A DNA stretch of 5,825 bases, taken from Omnitrophica bacterium RIFOXYB12_FULL_50_7 (GTDB lineage Bacteria; Omnitrophota; Omnitrophia; Omnitrophales; Aquincolibacteriaceae). The DNA is taken from the NCBI GenBank assembly GCA_001804345.1, contig MHFU01000097.1, forward strand, positions 1 to 5,825, written 5' to 3'. A model generated the notes under the pieces. That model was given only the letters and a program-made list of their open reading frames with translations, was not told the DNA's origin and did no database searches. The translations under genes were made by a program, and so were the position numbers. Shown here piece after piece: positions 5,304 through 5,825 of this stretch (positions are counted from its first letter, which is position 1; every line of letters starts with the position of its first letter).

Positions 5304-5825
5304 CTATTTACGGGCAGCTTCCGCACATATTTCTGAAATAGCCGCAAGCGCTTTGGCAGAGACAGGACCCCGAAAGACAAGGGAAAGACGACGTTCGGTA
5401 ATATCCTCCATGGTCCGAGCCATTTCGGTCTCCACGGAATAAACGAGCTGAGCTTTGATCACGAGCGGGTTTTCCGAGACCTTTTCTTTGAGACTCGGAT
5501 CTTTTTCGATGAGGGCGAGCACATCTTTGTAACGACTGCCGTAAAAATCCATGAGCGACTGCACGACCTCCCTTTCAAGACCGGAGCGCGCAGCCGCGGC
5601 GTCGGCAGTTTCACTCATCGCCCCGCTGCCGTAGACTGAAAAGTCGCAAGGGGGACATAAAAACAAAGGGGTCAGGCACCATTTTTTCAAAGCTAAAATG
5701 GAGCCAGACCCCTGAATACGGTTCATGCAATCCTCGGCCACTTTCCGGTAGGTCGTGTACTTGCCGCCGACTACGAAGATAACGCCGGACTGCGAGGCAT
5801 AGAAAAGATGCTTGCGCGAAACCTT
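5304..5825 (-). CDS. glpD: FAD-dependent glycerol-3-phosphate dehydrogenase, C-terminal part (cut by right edge)
   Basis: The frame is open from the right edge to a TAG at 5306-5304, giving the last 173 residues of an enzyme usually about 500-560 long. It oxidises sn-glycerol 3-phosphate to dihydroxyacetone phosphate and passes electrons to the quinone pool at the inner membrane. Evidence is the end of the FAD domain, VSRKHLFYASQSGVIFVVGG then KYTTYRKVAED (the family's GGK.TTYR motif), and the helical C-terminal domain (LMDFYGSRYKDVLALI, then YSVETEMARTMEDITERRLS). Between them is a linker (visible residues 38-53, QGSGSILALKKWCLTP) encoded by a GGGGTCAG-type palindrome, so the linker is longer than usual. 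The frame stays open through it. The in-frame GTG at 5741 is not the start, because conserved sequence continues upstream. The enzyme could be GlpD- or GlpA-like; the visible part does not separate them. Confidence 0.87.
   Translation of the reverse strand, partial: KVSRKHLFYASQSGVIFVVGGKYTTYRKVAEDCMNRIQGSGSILALKKWCLTPLFLCPPCDFSVYGSGAMSETADAAAARSGLEREVVQSLMDFYGSRYKDVLALIEKDPSLKEKVSENPLVIKAQLVYSVETEMARTMEDITERRLSLVFRGPVSAKALAAISEICAEAARK
5668..5712. repeat. GGGGTCAG-type palindrome, copy D (in coding sequence)
   Basis: Left arm GGGGTCAGGCACCATTTT (5668-5685) pairs with AAAATGGAGCCAGACCCC (5695-5712) at 16 of 18 positions, around a 9-base loop. It lies inside the glycerol-3-phosphate dehydrogenase frame, between the FAD domain and the C-terminal helical domain. 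Read on the minus strand it encodes Gln-Gly-Ser-Gly-Ser ... Leu-Thr-Pro, the same phase as copies A and B. Confidence 0.88.

Noticed and set aside
5630..5660. Cys-Pro-Pro-Cys in the dehydrogenase linker as a metal or redox site
   Set aside because: It lies next to the repeat-derived linker, with no partner ligands and no such site known to me in this enzyme family; most likely incidental.
5304..5741. A separate 145-residue gene starting at a GTG
   Set aside because: The frame is open upstream to the window edge and encodes conserved glycerol-3-phosphate dehydrogenase sequence, so the GTG is an internal valine codon.

Overview
The window is a bacterial chromosomal segment in which every gene I can support lies on the minus strand. 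Reading in the direction of transcription (right to left) the order is: the 3' part of an FAD-dependent glycerol-3-phosphate dehydrogenase (cut by the right edge), an FAD-dependent oxidoreductase of the geranylgeranyl-reductase family, a YbiT-type ABC-F ATPase, a DUF1016_N/thermonuclease fusion protein, a small membrane-anchored helical protein of unknown function, and a hypothetical gene cut by the left edge. Nothing fixes the taxon. The DUF1016_N + thermonuclease architecture and the many dispersed palindromes recall genomes of uncultivated lineages such as Omnitrophota, but this rests on memory and is only a weak inference.

Right part (4081-5825): the dehydrogenase stops 35 bases before the oxidoreductase starts, so the two are probably co-transcribed. 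One oxidises glycerol 3-phosphate. The other belongs to a family that reduces isoprenoid chains, so a link to glycerolipid or isoprenoid metabolism is possible but unproven. Middle part (2198-4080): the ABC-F protein has one intact and one doubly degenerate composite ATP site. It is preceded by a 157-base spacer holding a strong nested hairpin. Left part (1-2197): the DUF1016_N/SNase gene has an apparent leaderless promoter. It is followed by an AT-richer stretch with the two unknown genes, bounded by short inverted repeats.

The most notable signal is a family of palindromic repeats with arms close to GGGGTCAGNC / GNCTGACCCC. There are four copies: one intergenic (3947-4011) and three inside open reading frames (two in the DUF1016_N/SNase gene, one in the glycerol-3-phosphate dehydrogenase gene). 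All three coding copies are read in the same orientation and codon phase, giving a Gly-Ser-Gly-Ser-like start and a Leu-Thr-Pro-like end. They sit in linkers between domains, not inside domains. The intergenic copy has a TGA stop in that same phase. A palindrome of a different family (CCCTCACC...GGTGAGGG) is also inserted in frame in the second linker of the DUF1016_N/SNase gene. This resembles the in-frame Rickettsia palindromic elements. No transposase is visible in the window.
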